42,914 nt of DNA. It comes from Lachnospiraceae bacterium (GTDB lineage: Bacteria > Bacillota > Clostridia > Lachnospirales > Lachnospiraceae). The stretch lies in the NCBI GenBank assembly GCA_030537145.1, contig JAUNON010000020.1, positions 1 through 42,914 on the forward strand, in the 5' to 3' direction. The stretch's first letter is position 1. The number at the start of each line of letters is the position of its first letter. A program made the position numbers and the translations under genes. The notes beneath the pieces are model-generated. The model was not told the DNA's origin. It ran no database searches and saw nothing but the letters and a program-made list of their open reading frames with translations. Positions 13,833 through 21,811 of this stretch are shown one piece after another.

Positions 13833-15305
13833 ACCGTAAACTTCCATCATTCGGTATATCTTCTCCAGCAGCTCATCCTCCACCTGGCCGGGAGTCAGTC
13901 TCCAGCACCAGTTGCTGCCCAGCGTAGAGGGGTGATTCATACGCGCCTCCGGCCCAAGCCCCAGATAATCCTGCATAGCAATGATTGCCGTATCCGCCAC
14001 ACAGCCAAGCGCTAACTGAATAAATTTCCAATGAAGCTGTTTCGTATCGTCCGGATCCAGGCCGAGATAATCTGCTGCCAGAATGCGGTCCTCCTCCTTC
14101 AGCTCCGGAAACCAGCCCTGAAGTGTCTGGTTATCATGAGTGCCGGTATAAACCACACAGTTCCGGTCATAATTATACGGCATATAATTTCCCGCTTCTC
14201 TGGAATCGAAAGCAAATTCAATCACCTTCATGCCCGGATATCCGGAATCCCGCACCAGAGTCTCCACGCTTTCCGTCAAATAGCCCAGATCCTCCGCAAT
14301 AATAGGCGTATCGCCCAGCTCCTCCTTCAGCGCCCGGAACAGCTTCATTCCGGGACCCGGCATCCAGCAGCCCGCCGCTGCCGTTTTTGCTCCGTAAGGA
14401 ATGGAATAATATTCGTCAAAGCCCCGGAAATGATCCACACGTACCACATCATACAGCTTCATGCAATGGGCGATCCGTTTTTTCCACCAGGAATAGGCCG
14501 TTTTTTCATGGTAATCCCAATCATACAGAGGATTTCCCCAAAGCTGTCCGTCTGCCGAGAAGGCATCCGGCGGACATCCGGCCACCCGGGCAGGCATATG
14601 ATTTTCATCAAATTGAAACAGCTCCGGATGCGCCCAGCTATCTGCGCTGTCAAAGGCCACATAAATCGGGATATCACCGATAATGGAAATACCTGCTGCA
14701 TTCGCATAGGCTTTCACCTTTTTCCACTGCACCATGAACTTATACTGCAGGAATTGATAAAAATCCATCTCTTCCCGGCATTTCTCACTGTAGCCGGCCA
14801 CCGCTTCTGCATCACGCAAACGGATATCATCCTCCCAGGAAATCCAGCTTACTCCCTGAAAATGATTTTTCACCGCCATAAACAAGGCGTAATCCTCCAG
14901 CCATTCCCTGTTTTCTTCCTGAAACCTCAGAAATTCCGGCTCCCGGCGAAAACCGCTGCGTTTAAACGCTTTCCGAAGCAGCGGAAATCGGTTCTCATAC
15001 AGCTTCTGATAATCCACATGGTCCAAACGGCTGCCAAAATCACAATGTATGTATTCCTCCCGTTCCAGAAGCCCCTCCTCCGCCAGGGAATCCAGATCAA
15101 TAAAATACGGATTCCCTGCGAATGCAGAGAAGGACTGATACGGCGAATCCCCATACCCGGTAGGTCCCAGGGGGAGAATCTGCCAGTATTTCTGTCCCGC
15201 TTTTTTCAACTGGTCAACAAAAGCATAGGCACTTTGGGAAAAAGAGCCGATTCCATAAGGAGACGGCAAACTGGATATCGGAAGTAGAATTCCTCCTGCT
15301 CTCAT
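13812..15305 (-). CDS. malQ: 4-alpha-glucanotransferase (amylomaltase)
   Basis: A 497-residue GH77 enzyme that transfers glucan chains between maltodextrins and releases glucose in the cytoplasm. It starts MRAGGILLPISSLPSPYGIG. The catalytic residues are D291 (VVRVDHFRGFDEYY), E338 (IIAEDLG) and D391 (YTGTHDNQT), and LPLGPTGYGDSPYQ is conserved. The last residues (about RSCRKI) and the stop codon lie inside the arm of the 170-bp repeat. It lies downstream of the sugar ABC genes on the same strand. Confidence 0.95.
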   Translation of the reverse strand: MRAGGILLPISSLPSPYGIGSFSQSAYAFVDQLKKAGQKYWQILPLGPTGYGDSPYQSFSAFAGNPYFIDLDSLAEEGLLEREEYIHCDFGSRLDHVDYQKLYENRFPLLRKAFKRSGFRREPEFLRFQEENREWLEDYALFMAVKNHFQGVSWISWEDDIRLRDAEAVAGYSEKCREEMDFYQFLQYKFMVQWKKVKAYANAAGISIIGDIPIYVAFDSADSWAHPELFQFDENHMPARVAGCPPDAFSADGQLWGNPLYDWDYHEKTAYSWWKKRIAHCMKLYDVVRVDHFRGFDEYYSIPYGAKTAAAGCWMPGPGMKLFRALKEELGDTPIIAEDLGYLTESVETLVRDSGYPGMKVIEFAFDSREAGNYMPYNYDRNCVVYTGTHDNQTLQGWFPELKEEDRILAADYLGLDPDDTKQLHWKFIQLALGCVADTAIIAMQDYLGLGPEARMNHPSTLGSNWCWRLTPGQVEDELLEKIYRMMEVYGRSCRKI

Positions 15306-15503
15306 AACCTTCCCATCCTTTCTAAACTTTCATGCCTGCTTCTCAGGCACCACCCAAAATATAAGTCCACGGATTGCTCCACACTTCGTGTCTCCGCTCC
15401 GCTTCCATCGGTGCCAAACGAGCGCCATTGGCGCTCAGCACCCGCAATCCTGCAGCTATTCGGAATCGGGGCTAACCGCCCTGTTTCCTCATACCTGTTA
15501 TCA
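15306..15503. other. Intergenic region upstream of malQ
   Basis: About 200 bases separate malG from malQ. GAGCGCC-ATT-GGCGCTC (15420-15436) is a tight hairpin, extended by GGTGC/GCACC, without a T-run. The minus-strand sequence GAAAGGATGGGAAGG provides the ribosome binding region of malQ. I found no clear promoter or gene. Confidence 0.4.
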
Positions 15504-16343
15504 TCAACCCTTAACTGCTCCGGCCACAACACCTTCAATAATATACTTCTGGCACGCAATATAGAATACAATAATCGGTATAATCGCCAGCACCATGGTT
15601 CCCATCAGAGCTCCCATATCTACCGAGCCATAGCCGCCCTTCAGATATTGTACCGCCATGGGAAGCGTTCTCCATTTCCTCTGATCCAGTACCAGACTGG
15701 GCAGAAGATAGTCATTCCAGATCCACATAGCCTGCAGAATGGTAACGGTAATGCAGGTAGGCTTCATAATCGGAAGCACCACCTGGAAAAAGGTCTGCAG
15801 CGGATTACACCCGTCAATCATGGCCGCTTCCTCAATCTCCAGCGGTATGGATTTTACAAAGCCGGTAAACATAAACACCGATAAACCGGCGCCAAAGCCC
15901 AGATACACCAGAATGATACCCACCGGATTTCCCAAATGCAGCATATTGGCAGTCTTGGAAAGGGTGTACATCACCATCTGGAACGGCACGATCATGGAAA
16001 AAAGGCACAGATAATAGATCGTCTTTGTAAATTTGTCCTTCACACGCATAATATACCAGGCAGTCATGGAACAGAACAAAATAATGGCCGCCACAGAAAA
16101 TACGGTGATAAACAGGGAGGTCAGAAAAGCGTTCCAGAAATTTGTCTTAGCAATCCCATTCACATAATTCTCAAATCCTACCAGCATTTTTCCGGTGGGA
16201 ATCTCAAACGGTTTTCTGCTGATGTATGCCTTCTTTTTAAATGAATTTATGATGATCAGCACAATGGGGTATACATAAAACAATGAAATGATCGTAAAAA
16301 TCACGGTCAGGAGTCCGCCGTGCTTTGCCTTTCTTGCATTCAT
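15504..16343 (-). CDS. Sugar ABC transporter permease, MalG/UgpE type
   Basis: A 279-residue membrane protein with six hydrophobic segments and the cytoplasmic EAA loop EEAAMIDGCNPLQTFFQVVLP, which contacts the ATPase. The WNAFLTSLFITVFSVAA and WIWNDYLLP regions are typical of MalG-like CUT1 permeases. It starts one base from the end of the partner permease. No ATPase gene is nearby, so a shared MsmX/MsmK-type ATPase encoded elsewhere must energise it (known for Firmicute CUT1 systems). Confidence 0.92.
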   Translation of the reverse strand: MNARKAKHGGLLTVIFTIISLFYVYPIVLIIINSFKKKAYISRKPFEIPTGKMLVGFENYVNGIAKTNFWNAFLTSLFITVFSVAAIILFCSMTAWYIMRVKDKFTKTIYYLCLFSMIVPFQMVMYTLSKTANMLHLGNPVGIILVYLGFGAGLSVFMFTGFVKSIPLEIEEAAMIDGCNPLQTFFQVVLPIMKPTCITVTILQAMWIWNDYLLPSLVLDQRKWRTLPMAVQYLKGGYGSVDMGALMGTMVLAIIPIIVFYIACQKYIIEGVVAGAVKG

Positions 16344-17188
16344 TACTGCTGCACCTCCTTCGAACTGGTCAGCTTATTCTGTATAACAGCGATCAGAGCT
16401 ACCAGAATAAAGAAAATCACTGCCTTCGCCTGGCCAACCCCTTCCCAGCCGTTTCTGGCATAAAACGTATTGTAAATGTTCAAAGCCAGCATTTCTGACA
16501 TCTTGGACGGTTCTCCGGCTGTCAGCGCCAGGTTCTGGTCAAACAGCTTAAAGGAGTTGGTCAGCGTCAGGAAGGTACAGATAGTGATGGAAGGCATTAC
16601 CATAGGAATGGTCACATTTTTCAGAACCTGAGAAGGAGATGCTCCGTCAATCTTGGCAGCCTCCACCAGCTCACCCGGAATGTTCTGAATACCTGCAATA
16701 TAAATGATCATCATATAACCGATCTGCTGCCAGCACATTAAAATCACCAGTCCCCAGAAACCGTAAGTACCGGAATAGGTCAGAGTACGGCCGAACTGCT
16801 GGAGGATACCGTTCAGCAGAAGCTGCCAGATATAACCCAGAATAATGCCGCCGATCAGATTCGGCATAAAGAATACGGTACGGAAAAGATTGGTGCCCCG
16901 GATTTTCTTCGTCAAAAGAAGTGCGATAGCAAACCCCAGAAAATTAATCAAAATAACGCTGACAATGGTAAACAAAGCCGTATACCAGAGAGAATGCACA
17001 AAGGAAGCATCTCCCCAGATCCTCAGATAATTTTTGAAACCCACCCACTTTGCATCCGCAACCGTGGTAAACTCACAAAAAGAAAGATAAATACCAAGAA
17101 TAAACGGTACAATAAATCCGATGGTAAACGCAATCAGCATCGGCCCCAAAAAAATCGGGGAATATTTTCTCATTGTCTTATCATTCAT
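16343..17188 (-). CDS. Sugar ABC transporter permease, MalF/UgpA type
   Basis: A 281-residue membrane protein with six hydrophobic segments, starting MNDKTMRKYSPIFLGPMLIA. The EAA loop is VEAAKIDGASPSQVLKNVTIP. It lacks the long N-terminal extension of enterobacterial MalF, as usual in Firmicutes. It overlaps the next permease by one base. A strong hairpin separates it from the binding-protein gene upstream. Confidence 0.92.
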   Translation of the reverse strand: MNDKTMRKYSPIFLGPMLIAFTIGFIVPFILGIYLSFCEFTTVADAKWVGFKNYLRIWGDASFVHSLWYTALFTIVSVILINFLGFAIALLLTKKIRGTNLFRTVFFMPNLIGGIILGYIWQLLLNGILQQFGRTLTYSGTYGFWGLVILMCWQQIGYMMIIYIAGIQNIPGELVEAAKIDGASPSQVLKNVTIPMVMPSITICTFLTLTNSFKLFDQNLALTAGEPSKMSEMLALNIYNTFYARNGWEGVGQAKAVIFFILVALIAVIQNKLTSSKEVQQ

Positions 17189-17204
17189 AATCGTTCCTCT
17201 TTTA

Positions 17205-17256
17205 AAGGGGCCGCCGCGAAATCAAAATGCGCATTTGAATTTTGCGGCGGCCCCTT
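17205..17256. repeat. Hairpin between the binding-protein and permease genes
   Basis: AAGGGGCCGCCGCGAAATC pairs with the complementary arm ending GCGGCGGCCCCTT (about 20 bp, one or two mismatches). The centre is the palindrome AAATGCGCATTT. The arms resemble those of the 170-bp repeat family. Its position after the binding-protein gene fits a role in limiting read-through or protecting the upstream mRNA, as REP elements do between malE and malF in enterobacteria. Confidence 0.75.
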
Positions 17257-17305
17257 CTCTGTCTTTTTATTTCATACTTTCAATACAGCGCATCCTCTTG
17301 CTGTA

Positions 17306-18616
17306 TTAGTTGTTCGCTGCTGCGTACTCGGCAGCCCATCCGTCAACGAAAGCGGATACAACGCCGTCCCATTCTCCGGTGCCCTGAGCGTACTCAAGCA
17401 GAGCGGAACCAACGCCGTTCTTCCATTCTTCAGAAGGCATGGTGGGGAAGCACCAAGCTACCGGAGTATGTCCTGCCGCAATGTCCTCATTTGCGCAGGC
17501 TACCAGCGGGTTAGCCGGCAGATATTCATCCCCGATGCTGTTGAAGGTGGTAACAAATCCCATTTCCTGAGTCAGCGCTTCTTTTCCTGTCTCGCTGGTG
17601 ATCACCCATTTCAGGAAGTCGATGGTTGCCTGAATGTCCTCTTCCGGAGCGTTCTTATTGATGCACCAGTAGTTCTCCGTACCTGTGCACAGGCCCTGAT
17701 TTTCTTCGCCCTCTGCGCCGATGTAGATCGGAAGCATACCCAGATCCTCGTCTGCTACTTCGTTATCCTTGATATCCCCGTATGCCCAGGTACCATTCTG
17801 GTAGAATACTGCCTCGCCCAATGCGAATTCTGCTGCTGCATCTTCACCGGTCTTGCTGGAAAGAAGGCCCGGCTCACAGGTAGCATCTGTAATGTACAGA
17901 TCCCAGATCTGCTTGTAATTATCCAGGTAAGTGCCCTTAATCGCATCGGTAGATCCGATACCGTCTGCCTGGTATTCATAATAGATGGGCAGGTTTGCCA
18001 GATGCGTCTTAAATCTCCAGTCAGAGGAGGAGTCCATACCTGCGGAAGTAAATGCGCCTTCCACACCCAGCTCATCCTTTCTCGCCTGAATATCATCTGC
18101 AACTGCTTTCAGAGTCGCAAAGCTGTTAATCTCGGAAGCGTCTGCAATCACAGCGCCGTCCAGTGCGCAGTAATCAGCAAGAATCGCCTTGTTATAGATA
18201 ATGCCGTAGGTTTCCACTGCGAATGCAACGCCTAAAACTTCATCGTTATCGCCCTTCAGTGCGAAATCCTGACTCTTCAGCTCTGTATAGATATCTGTAT
18301 CGCTCAGATCTCTGCAGTAATCCTTCCATGCAGCCAGACCCACCGGTCCGTTTACATGGAACAGAGTCGGCATCTCATCCTTCGCCATCTCTGCTTTCAG
18401 AGTAGACTCATATGTACCGGATGCTGCCGTTACCACATTTACTTCAACACCGGTTTCTTCCGTATATTTCTCAGCCAGCGCTGTCCACTGATCTGCTGCC
18501 TCCGGCTTGAACTGCAGATAATATACAGATCCCTGCGCATCATCGGCTATGGCCGCTCCGGCCATAACGGTAGCTGCTGCTGCTGTCAATACAAGACACT
18601 TTGTTAATTTTCTCAT
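17306..18616 (-). CDS. Extracellular sugar-binding protein of a maltodextrin-type ABC transporter
   Basis: A 436-residue family-1 solute-binding protein. It has a signal peptide (MRKLTKCLVLTAAAATVMAG) with a likely signal peptidase I site after AIA. I see no lipobox, unusual for a Gram-positive binding protein. The mature part opens GSVYYLQFKPEAADQWTALA and contains FALGEAVFYQNGTWAYGDI, typical of MalE-like proteins. The start at 18616 has GGAAGAGGA upstream. The maltodextrin assignment rests on the permeases and malQ behind it. Confidence 0.88.
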   Translation of the reverse strand: MRKLTKCLVLTAAAATVMAGAAIADDAQGSVYYLQFKPEAADQWTALAEKYTEETGVEVNVVTAASGTYESTLKAEMAKDEMPTLFHVNGPVGLAAWKDYCRDLSDTDIYTELKSQDFALKGDNDEVLGVAFAVETYGIIYNKAILADYCALDGAVIADASEINSFATLKAVADDIQARKDELGVEGAFTSAGMDSSSDWRFKTHLANLPIYYEYQADGIGSTDAIKGTYLDNYKQIWDLYITDATCEPGLLSSKTGEDAAAEFALGEAVFYQNGTWAYGDIKDNEVADEDLGMLPIYIGAEGEENQGLCTGTENYWCINKNAPEEDIQATIDFLKWVITSETGKEALTQEMGFVTTFNSIGDEYLPANPLVACANEDIAAGHTPVAWCFPTMPSEEWKNGVGSALLEYAQGTGEWDGVVSAFVDGWAAEYAAANN

Positions 18617-18670
18617 ACCAATTCCTCTTCCTTTCCTTTTTTCATGATTTGATAGGTTCTTTCCTGGCCT

Positions 18671-18706
18671 GGAAACGTTTTCGGTATCGTTATCGGTAAC
18701 GTTTCC
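18671..18706. promoter_or_regulatory. Three LacI/CcpA-type boxes at 12-bp spacing
   Basis: AAACGTTT (18673-18680), TATCGTTA (18685-18692) and TAACGTTT (18697-18704) have CG centres exactly 12 bases apart. The outermost bases GGAAACGTT and AACGTTTCC are inverted repeats. They lie from about +7 to +42 of the predicted transcript, where a bound LacI-family repressor would block elongation. Confidence 0.65.
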
Positions 18707-18719
18707 GGTTGATGGTTTT

Positions 18720-18748
18720 ATCCTAGCATATCTTCCTGACAAATGCAA
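18720..18748 (-). promoter_or_regulatory. Promoter of the maltodextrin operon
   Basis: On the minus strand, TTGCAT (18743-18748) and TAGGAT (18720-18725) are 17 bases apart, just upstream of the LacI-type boxes. Confidence 0.65.
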
Positions 18749-18837
18749 CTGTTTTTTGCCTTCTGCAATTATTTCGTACAATATTCCTATATTTTTAATC
18801 TGATTTTTGTCTATTATAACGGCTCACGTTTTCCCTT

Positions 18838-19329
18838 TCAAAAACATTTTCTGATAATCTCCGCCACATCCTCCGGCTTTATCTGCCGGTATACCGTACC
18901 GTCAATCATCAGATTGGGCGAGGTCCTGCACTGCTTCAGACAGTTCTGTGTTTTCAGCAGCACTTTTCCATTCGGGGAAAGCATCTGCCCCTTTTTGCAC
19001 AGACCTTTCTCATCTATCCCAAGCTTTCCCGCCACCGTCCGAATAATATCCTCCCCCTGTTTTCTGCCGCAGCGTTCTCCGGTACAGACCACGATCGTAT
19101 GCTGGTAGTCCGCTTCCTTCAGACTGGGAAATCTTCGAATCAGGCAGGTTAATACCGACTCCTTGACTCCCATCGTGTCTGCCGCCCGCTTTCGGATTTC
19201 AGGCGAGATAAAACCGTACAGCTCCTGAATTTCCCGCAGCAGGCTTACCAGTGTTTCCTGATCCTGTCCATTCCCTGCGCTGCCGTAATAAGAAAATATT
19301 TCTTCTAGCTGTTTTTCCTGTTCCTCCAA
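18838..19329 (-). CDS. NuoE-like [2Fe-2S] thioredoxin-fold protein
   Basis: A 163-residue protein with an N-terminal helical bundle (QETLVSLLREIQELYGFISP) and a C-terminal thioredoxin-like ferredoxin domain. The four cluster cysteines are C82 and C87 (VCTGERCG) and C130 and C134 (NCLKQC). NuoE/HoxE-type proteins pass electrons in NADH dehydrogenases and electron-bifurcating hydrogenases, but no NuoF or hydrogenase gene is adjacent. It may be a stand-alone carrier or may serve a partner encoded elsewhere. Confidence 0.82.
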   Translation of the reverse strand: MEEQEKQLEEIFSYYGSAGNGQDQETLVSLLREIQELYGFISPEIRKRAADTMGVKESVLTCLIRRFPSLKEADYQHTIVVCTGERCGRKQGEDIIRTVAGKLGIDEKGLCKKGQMLSPNGKVLLKTQNCLKQCRTSPNLMIDGTVYRQIKPEDVAEIIRKCF

Positions 19330-19467
19330 GCAATCACCTCATGACCTTTCATTTATAACAATAGTATATCCGTCTGCGGCCCAAACTACACTTTTTATTT
19401 CGACCGTATTCTTCCGTCTTTCCCGGCTCCTCCACGGCCTGATACATTGTCTGCATTACAGAAAAAA

Positions 19468-19719
19468 TTATCTGCGTCCAAACAGGCCCTTCTTCTCATA
19501 CGGCTCCGTCTGCAGGCCGATAACCGCATAACCCGTCTTGGCAATGGCCTCCTTAAGAGCCGCTTCATCCAAAGGAGCCTCCGCAATAATCTCCGCCGTC
19601 CCCTTTTTGTGAGAAGAAGTAACCTTTTTCACTCCAAAGGACTTACGGATCGTCTCATTCACATGGGCCTCGCACATCCCGCAAGCCATTCCGTCAATTT
19701 TCAATGTGATCTTAACCAT
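19468..19719 (-). CDS. Heavy-metal-associated (CopZ-like) protein
   Basis: An 83-residue protein with the HMA fold. It starts MVKITLKIDGMACGMC; the metal-binding pair is C13 and C16. It ends with a basic tail, KKGLFGRR. CopZ proteins carry Cu(I) to P-type ATPases or regulators. No ATPase is adjacent. AGGAAGG precedes the start at 19719; an upstream in-frame start lacks a site. Confidence 0.83.
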   Translation of the reverse strand: MVKITLKIDGMACGMCEAHVNETIRKSFGVKKVTSSHKKGTAEIIAEAPLDEAALKEAIAKTGYAVIGLQTEPYEKKGLFGRR

Positions 19720-20178
19720 TCCATTCCTTCCTTTCCTTATATAGCCTCTAAATAACACAGCGGTACAGGGCCGCAGCCCATGCGCACTGTTTCTGTCACG
19801 GCAGATCCCTGCTCCGAAATCAATGCAGCAAATCAGTTAGTATATTCTAACCTTTTTGACTATTGTACCCCCTTTGCAAGGGTTTTTCAAGCCTGTTCTA
19901 AAAGATTTATCCTATCACATATTATTTCCTCTCCGGCATTTTTTTTGCGCCGGATGCAGATTGCGCAGCAATCAATTCCCTTATGTATCCGTGCGCACTG
20001 TTTGCCCGAAGGGCTTTTATGATATAGGAAAGTGAGGAGTTTCCTATATCATAAAAAATTCCCCCGCCGTTCAGAATGAGCAGATCAGAAAACATCATCC
20101 TGAACAACGGAGGAAATATTCTATTCACCCCGGCAATCCGGTCCCTTATATTTTACCTGGGGCTTTGGGTTCCTTATT
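19720..20178. other. Intergenic region with a composite repeat
   Basis: No gene is seen in this stretch of about 460 bases. It holds the terminator-plus-hairpin composite at 19981-20113 and an AT-rich stretch (19835-19925) with TTAGTATATTCTAA, a short palindrome that may belong to the promoter of the CopZ-like gene. Confidence 0.5.
19981..20113 (-). repeat. Terminator-plus-hairpin composite repeat, copy 1
   Basis: On the minus strand, a hairpin (20062-20113, CCGTTGTTCAG paired with CTGAACGGCGG) is followed by TTTTTT, a terminator for the VOC gene. Then comes a perfect 16-bp hairpin (TTTATGATATAGGAAA, 20016-20031, with 20040-20055), GCCC-TTC-GGGC, and GTGCGCACGGATACATA. The second copy at 33942-34060 has the same plan with different stem bases. 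Confidence 0.7.
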
Positions 20179-20577
20179 TTATAAATACTGGCTGAACTCC
20201 ACCTTTTCTTTATTCGGTCCCTCGATTGTAAAGAACCGGACTCCCTCTTCCCAGAACGGCAAAAAGTGTATCGTATCATTTGTTGTGTTTAAGCCTTCCC
20301 GGGTGATGCATTCATACACCTTTTCGATATCCTTTACATCAATGGCCACATGGTCAATGGCGCCTGATTCCATCCTTGCTGCCCGATTTTCATAGGTCTC
20401 GATCACAAGGTTCTGCAATTTCAGGAAAGCGACTTTTTCATTTGCCTCTTCATTCATGGTCCGAAGCGCTATTTCAAATCCCAGCTTTTCATAAAATTCT
20501 ATTGTGGCTTCAATATCGTTTGTGGGAATTCCGATATGCTGGATTCCATTCACCTGCTCCTTTAATTTCATTTCCAT
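20179..20577 (-). CDS. VOC (glyoxalase-fold) protein
   Basis: A protein of about 132 residues starting MEMKLKEQVNGIQHIGIPTN. It contains the VOC signature pieces HIGIPTNDIEATIEFYEKLGF, AIDHVAIDVKDIEKVYE and VRFFTIEGPNKEKVEF. The His and Glu residues at the usual metal positions suggest a metal-dependent isomerase, epimerase or lyase. It is the last gene of the sugar-acid operon and overlaps the kinase. A start at 20571, overlapping the kinase stop as ATGA, is equally possible. The substrate is unknown. Confidence 0.82.
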   Translation of the reverse strand: MEMKLKEQVNGIQHIGIPTNDIEATIEFYEKLGFEIALRTMNEEANEKVAFLKLQNLVIETYENRAARMESGAIDHVAIDVKDIEKVYECITREGLNTTNDTIHFLPFWEEGVRFFTIEGPNKEKVEFSQYL

Positions 20578-21800
20578 ACTTCTTTTTCCATCCTTTCCTC
20601 TACCTGGCCCAGCTCCGGCATTGCCGGAATTGCTCCCTTTTTCTCTACGCAAAGACTGGCAACTGCATTTCCAAATCTAGCATACTCCGCCAGCTCTTCC
20701 TTTGTCAATTCCTCCGGACGCTTTTCTGATGTACTGATTTTATACAAAAAGCCTCCCCAGAATGAATCTCCGGCACCATTGGTATCCTCCACATGCGTTA
20801 CAGCGAAGCCCGGAACCTTGCATCCTCCATCCTTACAATAGATGTAGGCGCCGTCCCCGCCCAGCGTAATTGCTATTATCTTGACTCCCTGCCGGTACAA
20901 TTCCTCCGCCGCAGCCTGGATATCCCCGTAACCTGTCAGAAGTTCCGTTTCTTCATCTGAAATTTTTATAAGATCCACATAGGGCACAAGGCTTCTCATC
21001 TGCTTTTTCGCCGTTTCTTCGTCCTTCCACAAGGACGCACGGTAATTCGGATCATAGGAAATAATGCTTCCCTTACTCTTTGCCCTTTTTACCGCATAAA
21101 GGCAGGTATCCCGCGCCGGCTGGTCTGTAAGAGATAAGGAACCTACATGAAAAATATTGGTATTGTCCAGCACATCGATGTCTACCTCTTCTTTTTGAAT
21201 CCTGGTATCTGCTCCGGGTTTCCTTGAAAAAGAAAAGGTACGCTCGCCGGCTTCATTTACCTCAACAAAAGCCAGTGTTGTAAAATACTGCTCATCCAAA
21301 ATCAACCCCGCCGTATCTACCTTTTCCTTCTGCAGCACGGATCGAAGAAATTCACCATGCATATCCCTTCCTGCTTTTCCAATGAATGCTGTGCGTACCC
21401 CCAGCTTTCTGGCCGCCACAGCCACATTCGCCGGTGCGCCACCCGGATTTCTTGCATACAGCATCTGCCCATCTTCGTTATAGCCCTGTGAGGTAAAATC
21501 GATCAGAATTTCGCCGAACACGGTAATATCATACAGGGATCTCTGCACAGAATCGCTGGCTTCCAGGATCAGGTTTTCTTCCGATAACTGAACTAAGATT
21601 TTTTCACATTCTTTTTCATTATCCGTATGCACATGCAATTCCCCTGTTTCAAAATCAGGCATACTCAGTACACCCAGCATGGATTTTGCATTTACAACAT
21701 ATCGACCGTTGCACAATTCCGCATCATACGGAACCGATTCCACAATGCTGACCAGCTTTCTGGCATTCTGCATGGTTCCCAAAACAACCTTTACGATCAT
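20568..21800 (-). CDS. PfkB-family sugar kinase with N-terminal HPr-like domain
   Basis: A 410-residue protein in two parts. Residues 1 to about 80 resemble HPr: NGRYVVNAKSMLGVLSM aligns with the HPr regulatory Ser46 region (here S40), but no histidine is present near position 15, so PTS phosphotransfer is lost. Residues about 90-400 are a ribokinase/fructokinase-type PfkB kinase, with GGAPANVAVAARKLG (120-134) and DTNGAGDSFWGGFL (339-352, catalytic D345). The likely substrate is a sugar or 2-keto-3-deoxy sugar acid, given the GntP and UxuB-like neighbours. It is preceded by the GntP gene at 11 bases. Confidence 0.85.
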   Translation of the reverse strand: MIVKVVLGTMQNARKLVSIVESVPYDAELCNGRYVVNAKSMLGVLSMPDFETGELHVHTDNEKECEKILVQLSEENLILEASDSVQRSLYDITVFGEILIDFTSQGYNEDGQMLYARNPGGAPANVAVAARKLGVRTAFIGKAGRDMHGEFLRSVLQKEKVDTAGLILDEQYFTTLAFVEVNEAGERTFSFSRKPGADTRIQKEEVDIDVLDNTNIFHVGSLSLTDQPARDTCLYAVKRAKSKGSIISYDPNYRASLWKDEETAKKQMRSLVPYVDLIKISDEETELLTGYGDIQAAAEELYRQGVKIIAITLGGDGAYIYCKDGGCKVPGFAVTHVEDTNGAGDSFWGGFLYKISTSEKRPEELTKEELAEYARFGNAVASLCVEKKGAIPAMPELGQVEERMEKEVWK

Positions 21801-21811
21801 CTGCCATCCTC

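Noticed and set aside
14031..15287. 418-codon open frame opposite malQ
   Set aside because: It lies wholly antisense to a gene with all catalytic motifs, has no recognisable domain or ribosome binding site, and is rich in His, Arg and Ile, as shadow frames are.
16994..18235. 413-codon open frame opposite the sugar-binding protein
   Set aside because: Antisense to a clear binding-protein gene, with no motif. The Cys-rich and Arg-rich composition is that of a shadow frame.
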